From Aphelocoma coerulescens (taxonomy: Eukaryota > Chordata > Aves > Passeriformes > Corvidae): a stretch of DNA of 64,000 nt. The position numbers were made by a program, and so were the translations under genes. The DNA lies in assembly GCF_041296385.1 (NCBI RefSeq), contig NC_091013.1, positions 7,950,001 to 8,014,000 of the forward strand. Direction: 5' to 3'. Below the pieces are notes generated by a model. It ran no database searches. It was not told the DNA's origin and saw only the letters and a program-made list of their open reading frames with translations. Below, piece after piece: positions 1 through 11,550 of the stretch. How positions within the stretch are numbered: position 1 is the stretch's first letter; each line of letters starts with the position of its first letter.

Positions 1-1343
1 CGTTCTGGACTGATTTCTGGCCTTTGGGCTGATTAGTAGGAGCATTCAGAGCCCCTGTCTGGTGAGAGGTGGGACTGTGGGGGTCCCGGGTTAAACCGGG
101 GGGTGCATCAGGGGTAGGTGGGTGCATCCCTGGTGGCAGGTGGAGGGGGTGCTCTGGAGCCTGGGACAGGCAGCTCATTAGCTCCCAGCTCTAGCCTGGT
201 TAGTGAGGGCCTGCTAAAAGAGCAGCTTCATGCTGTATCCTGGATACCGGCTCTCGAGTCAGGTGTACCCAGAGCACAGATTATTGCGGGCTTTCCGGTT
301 TATTTTGAAACGGGAAGAACAAATGCATTGCGCCCGACAATTCCGTTTTATTCTCTTGTTTTGGCTAAACAAGCACTCGCCCCCTCCGTGCTGTATCTGG
401 CTTTGCAAGGATGTCACTCAAATGCAAAATGAATGGTTTACCACTAATCTGGGAACGTGGGGGCTGTTTTATGCATTCATCATCTCTTAGAAATGTGTTT
501 TGTTGGTTTTTTTTTTTGTTTGTTTTGCTTGCTTCTGCATCTGACACAAGTCGAGGAAGACTCGCACCATCCTAAATTTTTGGTTGAGTGATGGAGCAGT
601 CATTGTTCCAAGGCTGCATGGCAGCGCAGAGCTGAGTCTGGCCCAGGCTCTGGAGCGTGGTGTATTTGACTGCAAGATGAATTGTGTTAAATTCACATGG
701 CTTCCTGCGGCGCCGGGCTCGTTATTGGAACCTGGCGCCTGGCTTTAGTTCTGCATGCAGAAAACCGGGGTGGGTGAAAATGGGATTTCCCTGATCTCGA
801 TAGAGCCGGGCTGGTTTTTGTTTGCTGATAGCAAACCATCCTTTGTGTGTCTTAAATGTTTCGGGTCATGCACTTTTTAAAATCAAACTGATGTCGGCTG
901 TGCTGCTGTGACACTCGCAGAATTTTCTGCTAAAAATGCAGATTTAAGAGTAACAACCTTCCCTCTAGCTTTATGTGTGGAAGTTTTCAGAAGTGGATCA
1001 TCATGAGTTTTGTCTGTGAAATTTTCACATTCTCCCCCTGTGACAGTTCCTGATGTTGAGGGTTACAGGGTTCTGTGGGTCATGGAGCACTCGATGTCAC
1101 TTTGCCCAAATTAGCCTGCCTGGGAAGGTCGTGGTCTGCTGTCTCCTGAACAGACAGGACTGTCAACAGTTCCCTTTTATTTTCCTCGACTGGCCCATCT
1201 CGTAGAGGGAAACTTTGCATATCATACGGATTTTGTGTTTTTGCCCCCTTCCCCCCCCCCTTTTTCCTTCGAGCAGAGAAATCTGCGCCATTTACACAGC
1301 AAGAAATAACTCGATGTTCATCTGTCTTCCCTCCTGTTTCCAG
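1..1343 (+). other. BCOR: BCOR intron, 3' part (upstream exon outside window)
   Basis: This is the tail of the intron that precedes the first BCOR exon in the window. The upstream exon, which should encode most of the first ankyrin repeat, is not present. I see no BCOR-like reading frame here. There is a T-rich tract near 505-530. A long C/T tract at about 1245-1270 is followed by an AG at 1275-1276, and the true acceptor CAG lies at 1341-1343 after a second pyrimidine tract. No repeat is recognisable. Confidence 0.85.
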
Positions 1344-1510
1344 GAAGTGGTTCTGTATTGTTTGGAAAACAAGGCGTGTGATGTGAATCATCGTGACAAC
1401 GCGGGTTACTGTGCCCTGCACGAGGCCTGTGCCAGGGGCTGGCTGAGCATCGTGCGGCACCTCCTCGAGTACGGCGCGGATGTGAACTGCAGTGCTCAGG
1501 ATGGAACCAG
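1344..1510 (+). CDS. BCOR: BCOR coding exon, ankyrin repeats (fifth from last)
   Basis: The acceptor is TGTTTCCAG ending at 1343 and the frame starts with a whole codon (GAA, Glu). The donor is ACCAG|gttagc at 1511, with a non-consensus T at +3 but G at +5. The exon has 167 nt, so it ends two bases into an Arg codon that is completed by the first base at 8307. It encodes the end of one ankyrin repeat (CDVNHRDN) and a complete second repeat ([25 protein letters not shown]). Confidence 0.95.
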
Positions 1511-4500
1511 GTTAGCAGCACCCCTGGCCCACCCGCGGGTCATCACTACCTCCCTTCCCTCTGTGCCTCTCCTTTATCCTCCCCTTGTCCCCCCATCCCA
1601 CCCTCTGACGCTCAAAGCAGGTAGCGCTGCCTTACTGCTGCTCCTTGGGCAGGGGTGTGCAGGACTCGCTGGCCTCCTCTGCTCTCCGGTTAATAAAGCA
1701 GTGGGGACACGCTTCTGTTGTGACTCGGGTTCAGGGTAATTTCTTTTTTCTTCTGGGAATTTTAATAAGTTGTGCTTTGGTTGTTTTTTGTTAGTTAGTG
1801 GAATTGCCAGCTGCAGGGCAGGAAGGAGTGATACTTGAGCTGCAGTCCTGCTCATGTGCCCTCCAGGTCCTTTGAGTTGTGCCAAAAGAGTGGAGTTTGC
1901 CTTGTTAGCAGGGTTACTTTTGAGAGCACTTCAGGCTTTTGTGGCGATCGGGTGTGCGAGCCCTGTATATGCTGTATAAAAATGTTGTTTGCTGAACTGT
2001 TAAACTATCTGCTCCTTTGATATTTTGGATTTACTTTTTCTCTTTTCTTTTTTTAATCCCGAATTAGCCTTTTTTTTTTTTTCAGTTTCCTTCACAGATT
2101 AGTAGGGGTGCTTAGTTCCTGTGCTGTCAGAATAGATAGTGAGCTTTTCTTTTTTTTGCTTTGTGGAGAAAAAAATGCTGCTCCGGATCTTTTTTTAAGC
2201 TTCTTGTGTATCTCCTAAAGCACCTCTTTGACCACCTCTGCGAGGCTGACCTTGGGGTAACTTGTCCTGAGCATATGCAGAGCATTAGTCTATGCATTTT
2301 GGGGACAGGTCGCTTTGTATTCTGCCAATCTCCTGCAGCTTGTTATCTTAAATGGTTTATCGCCTTCCCTATCACCATCCAAATAGCCAGGGAGGTAAAA
2401 TTAGCGTAACTAAGAGCCTGCTTCTTTTGTTTTTAAGCTCTTTATTTATTAACTTGGGAAGGGAGGAGTCAGGAAAACAAAAAGAGGGCTGGTTAGGATG
2501 GTCCATTAAAAGTTCATGATGGTCCATTGTTACCGGCCCATCACCAGCTCATTACAGCCCAAAGGAAAGCTTTTTGGAGAAACATTAAAACCCTGACTGG
2601 ATTGTCAGATTCCTCCTCTGTCGCCCACTTCTTTGTAAGAGTTCTGAGCTCTCCAGGCTGCCAAACAGCCTCGCATTTTCTGCTGCCTTCAGCTTTAATA
2701 CGTGACCTGTGCCAACAGCAGCGAGTTGCCGTAAAAAGAATCCTAAATTATTTTTGTCTCACTTGCTGGAATAACCTATATAGAAAATTATCCCCGGGAA
2801 GTGTCTGATCGGTCTTAATCACCTGCCAGTTCAGAGTCCACCTTTGATTTCTAGTCACAGACGGAGCTGATTTTCAAGAAAGAAACTTGGCCAGTGTATC
2901 CTGAAAAGTTGTTTTGGGGAAAATGGATTTTAGAAATGAACATAATGATGATCTGATCATAGATGATAATGTCAGAACTCAGCGTGCTGTTGCCTCTCTT
3001 TTCTGAGGGCAGACTTACTTTTCATTTGGAAAGCTGCCCAACAGACAGCAAGAATCCAAAACACAACTGATATACGGAGGAAAGATGGTCTGAGTTGGGC
3101 AGGAGAGAGCAGAAGCTTCTGTAAGGAACTTTGGGTCTGTGTAATGCACTGCCTTTTGGCGGAACCAGACTTCTCTGTTTCTGTAGAGTAAAACAGGACA
3201 TTCATAAGACAAGTCCCATTTCTCTCTTGAAAGTTTTTCTCCTTTAACTTTTAGGAGGAAAGATGTGTCAGTCTTCCTCAGCTGTGTTGATTTTAAAATT
3301 AAATTCCTGAACATGTTCAACGCTTAGAAATACAATAAAGTCTTTAAAAGAACAAAAAAACCCCAAAACAAAACCCAAAAACCCACCAAATGCACCATAA
3401 AGACTTGTCCTCCTCCCCTGCTCTTTTAATGACTCTTAATATGCTTTTTATTTTCCTCTCTGCCACCTCACCTATCCAGAGGTACTTTTGGTCGTGCTGT
3501 GGGAGCTCTCAGGCTGCAGACAGTGACAGTGGTTGTGTGTAGTTCTGTTCAGTTAATGTCAAGCAGTGCACAGGGGTGATGTAACTGTGATGCAACTGCG
3601 TGTGCTGTGTTAGTGCAGCTGTGGCAGTGAGGGGTCACCTGAAGCTCTGGGCGCTCTTATTTGCTGCCTCTGCCGTCAGCTTTTTTGGAGGACACTGATA
3701 AGTTGTGGCTGGTGAGGATATGTATGGCTTTGGTCTGTACAGGATGTCCACGTGAATGTGAAGGATGCAGGGAAGTTCTGTGCATCTCTCAGTCCTGTCT
3801 GAAGTGCTGCGGGTGCTCTGATCAGGGTGCTGGCTTTGCATGTGTGTGTGTTTTGGGATGAGGCAGGCGTTCAGCCTCTGGTTCCTGATAGTATCAGGAA
3901 TCTCGGTGAAGTCAGAATCAAACAAAGCACCAGACTGTGGTGTAGGGGCAAGGAGGTGACAGCATTTGGGAATGGTGCAGCCCTTCTCTTCACCGCAGCT
4001 CGGCACAGGATGTCCCTCTCTGCCCTATTCACAGCACATCTGGCCAGGCTAAATGTGGTAGGTCTTGGATGTTTTTCCCCTTAAACTCTGTGCTGATAGA
4101 CCGCATGCAGTGCCTGCAGACCCTGCATACACAAGCACTCTGCTGCTCAATTAGTGCCTAATCAAAGATTATTGTAGAACCCGGAGATCTTTAAGACCTG
4201 TCTCCGAGGTGCTGCAGTCACTGAGGGCTCTTAATCGTCTTACCTATAAATAATAATAGACCGTGCTTAAGAGGTGAGAGCTTCCCTTCCCTGACAGGAC
4301 CCCAGAAAGTGCAGTAGCTCGACAAGGGGTGTTGGAACTGACACGAGCAAGGCTGTTTGCCGCATCTGTTTGGCCTCATCTCGCTGTTCCTCTCCTCTTA
4401 CCTCTGCAGCATGCCCTAGCTGAACCCGTGCCACTATAGAAACAAAGCCACATGCCAGAAATACAGGCGTCCCCTGCCTATTAGCGAGGGCTTCACGTTG

Positions 4501-7500
4501 CTTCAGAGTTCGCTCGCTAGATTCTCTCTCCGCAGCCAGTTTTGCTGTATCCTTCCCGCTGGCAGCTGATGAGCTCAGCCTTTTTTATTTTTTTCCCTGC
4601 GAGGACCATGCCAAGATGGCTCTCTTCCTGTGTCCTTTCAGCTGGTCTTGGCAGAGCCATACCTTCCAGCAGCTAATTGCGTTAAAGAAGAGTCAGCCTG
4701 CGTAGCTGCCCTCCTGCAACTCGTGCCTTGCCTCTTCCGTGGGGCAGCCTTGCGTAACGGAGCGGGTGGAAACAAAAACACAACGCCAAAATATGGCATT
4801 GCTCGGCGAGTTACAGGACCTCTTACTGCAGTGAGGAGAATTCTGGTGGTGCCTGGAAGGCTGAGAGCAAACCTTGACTGGTCTAAATAGTTTATAATTT
4901 TGGTGGTGGAATGATAAACCCCCAGTGAAATGTTTTCCTAACTCTAGTGGTGGTAAAAATAGTAGGAAGAATTCGACAGTACACAAGAGAGGGTTGAGAT
5001 GTGTGTCTTTCGTAGGATATTGCAGCTCTTGAATGTCCCCAGATCCTTCTGGGGCCTTTTGAAGGGTTTGTTTTAGAAACGAGCTGTGCTACGTTAACTG
5101 CACCATTAGGGATAGAGAGTGTTTATTTCCACGAAGCTCGGGGCGGAAGAGATTGTATGGGCAAAGCAGCCCAGGAGAGGACTCCCAGGGATCTTTTTTT
5201 TCCCCACTTCTGAAAAAGTTGCCTATTCCAGTAGTTGCTTTTGCATCCTACAAAGAGGATGGTTAAACTCTGCCAAGACTGAAGAATACTCCCTCCTCTG
5301 CTGGCCTTGCTGGGAGAAGCAAACGAATAGCTGTGCCTTTGCATGGTCCCGCTCTTGAGCTTGCCAAGAAGCTGTTCTAGCCAGTAAAAGAGTCTGTCAG
5401 TGCTCTGTTTTGGCCTTTTCTCCCTTAACTTATCTATGGGGAATCTCCTTTTCCCCCCCCTCCCTGCCAGTGTTTTCTTTCCTTCCTTCTATTTATTGTT
5501 CTTCCTTCTTCCGTACTGCTTTACACGCCTTTCCTTCCCCATGCCTCTATAAATTCCCCTCTCTGCCCGGGCAGCCTCCCTGTGTACTCTTAGATGACGA
5601 ATCTGGGTCTGCCTTCCCTGCTGCCTCTGTCTGCAGCACCACGTTGGGCTTGGTGACCTGTAAAAAGGGAGAAGGAGGTTCCATCACAGGGTTACAGCCC
5701 ATGTGCTGCAATTTTTCCTTCCTGGGGAATGCCCAGGCACCCTTTAATAAACTCGTCTGAGTGTCGTTAAATCAATTGAAACACTGGGCGGTGATTTAGA
5801 TGCTGTTTTTAATAAGTTAAGGGATCATCTTGAATTCATTACTGCTTCAAAAGCCACTTAGGTAAGTCAGTTTAAAATAAAACCCAAATGCAAACAAGAA
5901 AACCCGCAAACCAGTAATCCCACAACACTCCTCAACCCCCTCCCAGAACCAGAAAATAGTAATTCTGAAATAAAATTTAAAAAGAGTTCAAAATTAAAGA
6001 CTCCAGTAAAGCGAGGGAGTGGGGGAGAAAGAGCATTCCCAGCACTTGGCAACAGCCGTAACTCTCGTCTGCTCCCGGCGCCTGTTGCCAGACTTTCAGC
6101 CAGGGATGCTTCGTGCCCAGTGGAGGACAGGAGGTTTTTCAGGAGGCTGACCTTTGCTGCTGTAGCTGCTCAGAGTGCCGTGACCCAGCAGCTCAGGCCT
6201 CAGATGCTTGCTGACAGCAAGGAACACCCGATACTTCTGCATCCTCTGTGTCGGCACCTCTGTTATTTGTTGCCTCCTGCTTGGTGTCACCTGGGATGTG
6301 ACACTGTGATACAGCACTGACCAGATCCTGGATGTGATGCTTCCCCTGTGGGGAAGCACTGAGTCAGTAGGTGGAGGTGGGAAGGTGAGACTTGCAGAGC
6401 ATCCCGGGAATGCTGGCTCCTCCAGCACTGTCTGTCTCAAAGGCATCGGTTTCAGTGTTATGTTAGAGACATTCCCTCAGAAACTGAGAAAGGGATATCC
6501 TGACCCTTTGCAATTGATCCTCATGGACCTCTCTGGTCTTAAAATGTGAAGGTGGCTTTCCGAAGAGTGATGTGTTGGGATTTGAAGGCGTCCATGTGTT
6601 GTGCTCTCTGCTGCCAAGGGTCTGAGGGTTGGCACAAGCTGGACTGGAGGACTGTGCTCAGCAGCTCGAGGATCACCTGCTTCTTCACTCTGTTGGTGGC
6701 GTGGGGTGTATAGGAGACAGGCAGCATGGGATAAGCCCTCTTTCCATTGGGAACAAGCCACCAGGTCCCCAAGTGCACCTCCTCATGTCAGTCTCTTGTT
6801 CACATGTCAAAACCAGTATGACATGCAGCTTTCCAGCAAGGTGGGGGCAAGCAAGAACCCTTCACGTGTAGCCTGTGTTAGTCACCCTAAGTCACACACA
6901 GCCTACTGGAAAGTACTTGGAGTAAATACATCTGGAACATCTTTTAGAGACTTACCAGAGTCCCCCTCCTCCCCTTCCTACCAGCAGTGCTGTGTGATAG
7001 ATGGGAAAACAGTGGTGTGCTGTTCTCTTCTGACTGCTTGGATCCTCCCCTCCTCTGTCCTGAGCTCACGTGGATGCCAGGTCACGCCAAGGCAGTGGTG
7101 ACATAGAGGGGACATTGCCATGTGAGGCAGGAGTGGTGGGATGTGACCTCTTGGCAGGAGAGAGTTGAAGCCCCTGTTGTCAGCAGCGCGTTGCTTGGCA
7201 GATGGGGAGATGGAGCGGAGAGGTTTGCTTGGCTGTGCTTCCAGATGACTTCCCCTTTTAACGTCATTGTGAAAGCTTTTCAGGAAGGCTGTGTGTGATC
7301 CCAGTTAAAGTCCTTCCTTGCCTTTAAATACAAGCTCCCTGAGAGCTTGAAAGCCTTGTTGGGGGGTAGCAGTATTGACAGCCCAAAGGAGGAGTGTTGA
7401 GCTGAGTTGGATTGCCATGATCCCCGTCCACACATTGGACTCTGCTTTTAGTTCCCTGCTCTTGCTGTCTAAGGAAAAGATGGGACTTTAACACATCTTC

Positions 7501-10500
7501 ATTAGTCTGAAGGGTAATGCGTTCTACTTCCAGACAACTCCCCGTTACGTATAATCAATTTTAAAGGCAAAAGTTAATGCGATTTATAATTAGTGATAAG
7601 GAATTCTAAACCTGGAATTGCAGGGCTGTGTATTAATGAATAATCCTTCTGAAGGCTCACAAAATCTATGTCTGAGCTTGTATAGATTGCTCATGCCGCA
7701 TAAAATGCGTTAATTTCTGGGTGGACTACGCTTAAAATAACATGTTTTTCTGTTCTCTGATTAGAAGGGTTGAATTGTGCTGCAAATATATTCACAAGTA
7801 TTGTTTAAAGAGGATGTTCTGCACGGAACTTTAATTCCTAGCAAATTTTCATAACTTATTTCTGTGTGTGTAATTTAGGAGCTTTGGGTAACTGATTTCC
7901 GTGCTTGCCCAGAGGCAGGCTGAATGAGCCTTACTCCACAACACACTGTTAAATTGGCAGAGATTTGGAACGGTAGAGTGACTTGCAGCAAAATGATGTT
8001 TGTGAGGCTTCACACAAACTCCTGCTTTCTGTTACAGCGGTGTAATTATTTTACTGTCCTTCGAAAATGTGTACAGCAAGGAGTAGACGTAACAGAAATA
8101 CCTGCCCTGAGCAATCTGACTGAAGACAAGAGGGGAGGGGATGATGTGCAAGTAAAACCGACAATAAGATGATTGGCAGCTGTATTAATAGTGTTACTTT
8201 CTATAAATAACTTTGATCTACAGTCAGAAGTTTCTTGTCAAAAACATTTGCATAATACTGTTGAGTCAAAATGTAACACCGTGATTTTTCTTTTGCTTCA
8301 CACCAGACCAATCCACGACGCGGTCGAAAACGACCACTTGGAAATTGTCCGCCTGTTACTGTCCTATGGTGCTGATCCAACACTTGCAACCTACTCTGGG
8401 AGGACCATTGTGAAAATGACCCACAGTGAACTCATGGAGACCTTCCTCACAGGTCTGTGCCCACATTGCATGGGGCTTTCTGGTCCTGGCAGATGGGGGC
8501 TTGTTCCCTGTCCCACAAAGTCCCTCCCTCCTGGCAGGGGTGACTTCATGCCAAGGAGCCATGGGGTGGGCTGCAGTAGCTCCCTCTGTGCCTGCAAAAA
8601 CCCAGAGGCTGCAGCTGGGAAGCACAGCCATGCTTGGGGGCTCCTTCTAATTGAAACTCTTAATAAGTCATAAGGATTATTCCACTGTCAGATTTGATAG
8701 GTGGGTAGGAGGTCAGTGGGCTGTTTCGGTGCCTTCAGTTTTCTGCTTGAAATGTGAAAACAAGAACCTTGCCAATTCAAATAGCTGTTTGTTAAACATA
8801 CTCATGTTTTCCCATGGTCTTGCTTTTTATCTTAGACTATTTTTGGTTTTGCCAGTTCTGCCTTGTTTTATATCTGAAATACTGTAAAACTACATTAAAG
8901 GCTCTTGTCTTTAAACATGTCCATGTTGTAACATGGTTTTAGGGTTTTTTTTCTCTTAGTTTTGGATGAAGACACTTGCATTCCCTAATAACTTACCTCT
9001 GAGCATTCACAGTCCATGAGTTTAAGTACTCACCTGTTTACCTGTTTAAAGGGTGCATATAGAACGCACATAAGTGTATCAAGACTCCAGTCTGATACAA
9101 AGTCCAGCATCTTTGACTTCCTAGCATCCTGAATCCCAGTATCTTTTCACCAATTCAGCTTGTAAATCTCCCAAATTATATCTGTAGAAGAGAGCTACAC
9201 CTTCTGAACATATCTGTGTGGAAAAACCTTGTTCATCCGTTTATTTGGGGGCCACAGTTTCACCCTCAAGTTGGTGTCCAGAGTAAAATGTGAAGGCCAA
9301 AAAAATGTGGTACATCCATCTTCACAAAAATGAGATGCTGCTCTCAGTTTCTGAAGCTGAAGGCTTGGATCTGTCCCCGTTAGACCTTTGATGTGGTGCG
9401 TCATTATTTGATGTGGGGGGATGGCGTGTATATGCTGTTGTTTGTAGCATGTGTGCCAGGAATATGGTGAAGGATTTTTTGATGGAAGGTATGGAGGACG
9501 TGTATTGAGGCTCTGTGACGCACGGTCTGCTAAACTTGCCAGCTTTTTGTTCTCATCAGTATGTTTTTGTTGTTGTTTTTTCCTCTCCAGAGTATTTAAC
9601 TGACCTGCAAGGTCGAAGTGTTGATGACCCTGGTTTGTACTGGGATTTCTATGGCAGCTCTGTGTGCGGTGAGCAAATGTTGCCCTTTATTTCTTTGTAT
9701 GCAGAGACTTTAAAAACATGGGGCACGTGGGGGTGGAGGGGGCTGTTCTGTTGTGGTGGAGGAAGCTAGGAAGGAAGCAAACTGATTTTGTTTACAGATC
9801 ACGTTACTGGGGAAAAAAGCAAGACCTGCAACAGTCTTTTCATTGCTGACTTAGCACCTTTATTCAATTTTATTTAGATCCAAAAGATGAATCTGGATTT
9901 GATGTCTTGGCAAATCCTCCTGGCCCAGGTGATGAAGATGAAGATGGCTTCAGTGATGTGTTTGAATTTGAATTTTTGGATGAGCCTCCCTTACCGTGTT
10001 ACAACATTCAAGTGTGTCTCTCTCAGGGGTAAGAACAAATAGAGGTTTTGGGGTAAAAACACATGGGATGTCCTGCTTGGGTTGGTGGCAGTTTGTGATG
10101 GTGGGGAAAAGCACAAGACATGCATTTTTAACATAAATGAAAGATCAGTATTTTAGCTGCTGGGGTTTTTTGGAAATAAACTAATAGGAGGTGAGAGGGG
10201 AAAAGTCTGGTTTGTCAGGGCCGAGTTTTTACTGCCATATTCCGAAGCAGGACAAGTGACGTTTGAACACAAATCCCTTTCCTCATCCCAGACAGGCATC
10301 TTGTTTATAACTTCCCAAAATAGAAGTGCTTCTAGCACTTAAATTTGGATACCATGTTTGTAAGGTGTTAATTGTATTTTGTGGGCTTTCCTGTTCTGCT
10401 GCTGAGTGGACACGCTTTTGTGGATGAAAAAATGACACCATTGCTGCTTTTCTAGACTTTGTTGCAAAACTGGTTTAAAGCTCTGAATTGGAATAAACAA

Positions 10501-11550
10501 ATAAGCTTCTTAGGGAAGATTCTATGATACTTAATAATAAGCAAAGACCTGGAAAGTTGTATTATCTATTATATTTAAGATATAAATTAGATTTGTATAC
10601 AGCTGTTGTTCACCATTTGCACCGATTTTGACGACAGCTAGTTTTAAATATTGATCATGCAGGAGTGTGGGTTTTAGCATGATTTTGTTACTTATGTGAT
10701 GAATATAACTTAAGTTCTCTGAAGTAGACAACTGCAAAGATTGAATTTAAAAACTGTGTTGTTTATCTGACAAAAAATCACTGTTGACTTATTTAATATT
10801 GGCATCTCTGGAAGTCAGAGGTGCTGAATTTTGTGGTTATAAGTCATCTACTAATTTGCAGATTGAAAGTTGGGCTCAGCTGGGCTAACCTTCAGCTGTA
10901 TGAGTTGGGGTGGCTACTGGCCCACATGGGCACTGAGGAGCCCAGGTTTTATAGGTTCCAGTGCCCCTGTGTGCCTGGATCCCTCCTTCCTCAAAGCTGC
11001 AGGCAGCAGTACTCTGAATAAATACATACACACCTGCTCATGTGTTGCATTTGACCCCTGGGCAGCAGCCTTGATTTCAGAGGGGTCGTTTGTGGGATTG
11101 GGGAGGGTTTGACACAGAGTGGTGTGGGGAAGAGTCAAGAATCCTGTGACTTAGTGTCAGTTATTGGAGCAGTCCTGTGACTTAGTGTCAGTTATTGGAG
11201 CAATCCTGTGACTTAATGTCAGTTATTGGAGCCCCTTTCTCCTTTGCTTCCGCAGACCACGGAACTGGCTTCTGCTCTCGGACGTGGTGAAGAGGCTAAA
11301 AATGTCATCTCGCATCTTCCGCTGCAACTTCCCCAACCTGGAAGTCGTCACCATCACGGAGGCAGAGTTTTACAAACAGACTTCCCTCAGCCAGTTGTTC
11401 TCTTGTGCTACGGACCTTGAAGCCTTTAACCCAGAGAGCAAAGAGCTGTTGGACTTGGTAGAGTTCACAAGCGAGCTCAAGACTCTGCTCGGCTCCGAGC
11501 TTCACTGGTTGCATCCGCACGAGGACCCTCCCTTCGACATCCTCTGGTGA
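1344..11550 (+). CDS. BCOR: BCOR (BCL6 corepressor), C-terminal part, five exons, partial at 5' end
   Basis: BCOR is a nuclear corepressor that binds BCL6 and is a core subunit of the variant Polycomb complex PRC1.1 (with PCGF1, RING1, KDM2B and others), which monoubiquitinates H2A. The window holds the last five coding exons: 1344-1510, 8307-8452, 9591-9668, 9878-10028 and 11256-11550. Joined they give 837 nt, 278 residues plus TGA, with matching phases at every junction. Residues 1-19 end one ankyrin repeat. Residues 20-50 ([13 protein letters not shown]) and about 53-85 ([18 protein letters not shown]) are two further repeats. Residues 105-164 are a linker with the acidic patch [16 protein letters not shown]. 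Residues about 165-278 (from PLPCYNIQV) form the PUFD domain, the PCGF1-binding module. The same architecture occurs in the paralogue BCORL1, but [18 protein letters not shown], the linker WDFYGSSV and the C-terminal [15 protein letters not shown] fit BCOR as I know it. The 5' end of the gene lies outside the window. No frameshift or internal stop is seen. Confidence 0.96.
1511..8306 (+). other. BCOR: BCOR intron, 6796 bp
   Basis: This GT-AG intron contains no recognisable exon. T-rich tracts occur near 2040-2085 and an A/C-rich low-complexity run lies at about 3345-3395. The AT-rich block 7500-7830 looks like a conserved non-coding element and is listed separately. Short open frames throughout have no family resemblance and I treat them as chance. 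The acceptor is TTGCTTCACACCAG ending at 8306. Confidence 0.85.
7500..7830. promoter_or_regulatory. Candidate conserved non-coding element inside BCOR intron
   Basis: This is an AT-rich block distinct from the G/T-rich intron around it. It carries several homeobox-type cores (ATTAG, TAATGCG, TATAATTAG, TTAATGAATAAT) and repeated TTAAT motifs without low-complexity structure. Such composition is typical of vertebrate enhancers near developmental regulators, but I cannot test conservation. It could also be ordinary AT-rich intron. Confidence 0.3.
8307..8452 (+). CDS. BCOR: BCOR coding exon, last ankyrin repeat
   Basis: The exon begins with the last base of the split Arg codon and encodes [18 protein letters not shown], then [19 protein letters not shown], a canonical ankyrin repeat and its cap. 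The donor is CTCACAG|gtctgt at 8453, weak at +3 and +4 but with G at +5. The exon has 146 nt and ends one base into a Glu codon. Reading through the donor would stay open to a stop ending at 8673, so retention of this intron would give a protein without the linker and PUFD domain. Confidence 0.95.
8453..9590 (+). other. BCOR: BCOR intron, 1138 bp
   Basis: This GT-AG intron ends in a strong T-rich acceptor (TTGTTGTTTTTTCCTCTCCAG, ending 9590). I see no additional exon, RNA gene or repeat inside it. Confidence 0.85.
9591..9668 (+). CDS. BCOR: BCOR coding exon, linker after ankyrin repeats
   Basis: This short 78-nt exon encodes [13 protein letters not shown] and then [10 protein letters not shown]. 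In BCOR this segment links the ankyrin repeats to the PUFD region. The donor GCG|gtgagc at 9669 is strong. The exon starts with two bases of a split Glu codon and ends with one base of a split Asp codon. Because the length is a multiple of three, skipping it would keep the frame and remove 26 residues. Confidence 0.94.
9669..9877 (+). other. BCOR: BCOR intron, 209 bp
   Basis: This short GT-AG intron ends with ATTCAATTTTATTTAG at 9877. Nothing else is seen in it. Confidence 0.9.
9878..10028 (+). CDS. BCOR: BCOR coding exon, acidic linker and start of PUFD domain
   Basis: The exon encodes [17 protein letters not shown], then the acidic [15 protein letters not shown], then [14 protein letters not shown], which opens the PUFD fold. 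It has 151 nt and ends two bases into a Gly codon at the strong donor CAGGG|gtaaga (10029). The acidic patch just before PUFD is a known feature of BCOR-type proteins. Confidence 0.95.
10029..11255 (+). other. BCOR: BCOR last intron, 1227 bp
   Basis: This GT-AG intron is AT-rich in the middle (about 10530-10860). It ends with a tandem repeat at 11142-11232 and then a pyrimidine tract CCCCTTTCTCCTTTGCTTCCGCAG at 11232-11255. No extra exon is seen. Confidence 0.9.
11142..11232 (+). repeat. 31-bp unit in three tandem copies at the branch-point position
   Basis: Copies start at 11142, 11173 and 11204, and the third lacks its last two bases. The copies are nearly identical. The first two read CTTAGTGTCAG and the third reads CTTAATGTCAG. 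That G-to-A difference gives the third copy a TTAAT (yUnAy) branch-point match with its A at 11216, 39 nt before the exon start. The array sits immediately before the pyrimidine tract of the last BCOR exon. Confidence 0.95.
11256..11550 (+). CDS. BCOR: BCOR terminal coding exon, PUFD domain, stop TGA
   Basis: The exon encodes most of PUFD, the fold that binds the RAWUL domain of PCGF1 and so brings BCOR into PRC1.1. It starts [20 protein letters not shown] and contains [17 protein letters not shown]. The stop codon is 11548-11550. The last residues ([10 protein letters not shown]) look less conserved than the rest. In human tumours, internal tandem duplications of BCOR fall in this same exon, within the segment corresponding to roughly 11415-11530 here; none is present in this sequence. 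Confidence 0.96.

Noticed and set aside
1215..1739. A 174-residue protein starting at 1215
   Set aside because: Only 1344-1510 matches BCOR. The residues before it translate the pyrimidine tract and acceptor, and those after it translate intron.
2040..2085. Strong T-rich tract plus CAG (near 2085) as the acceptor of an extra BCOR exon
   Set aside because: The sequence after it has no BCOR-like reading frame, and the flanking exons already join in phase with no missing protein segment.
8173..8673. A single 166-residue protein at the last ankyrin exon
   Set aside because: Only 8307-8452 is coding. The frame before it is intron up to CACCAG and the frame after the donor at 8453 is intron. The splice phases join exactly to the neighbouring exons.
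1344..11550. Assignment to the paralogue BCORL1
   Set aside because: BCORL1 shares the ankyrin-PUFD layout, but the linker ([18 protein letters not shown]) and the PUFD segment [17 protein letters not shown] fit BCOR better from what I know of the two.
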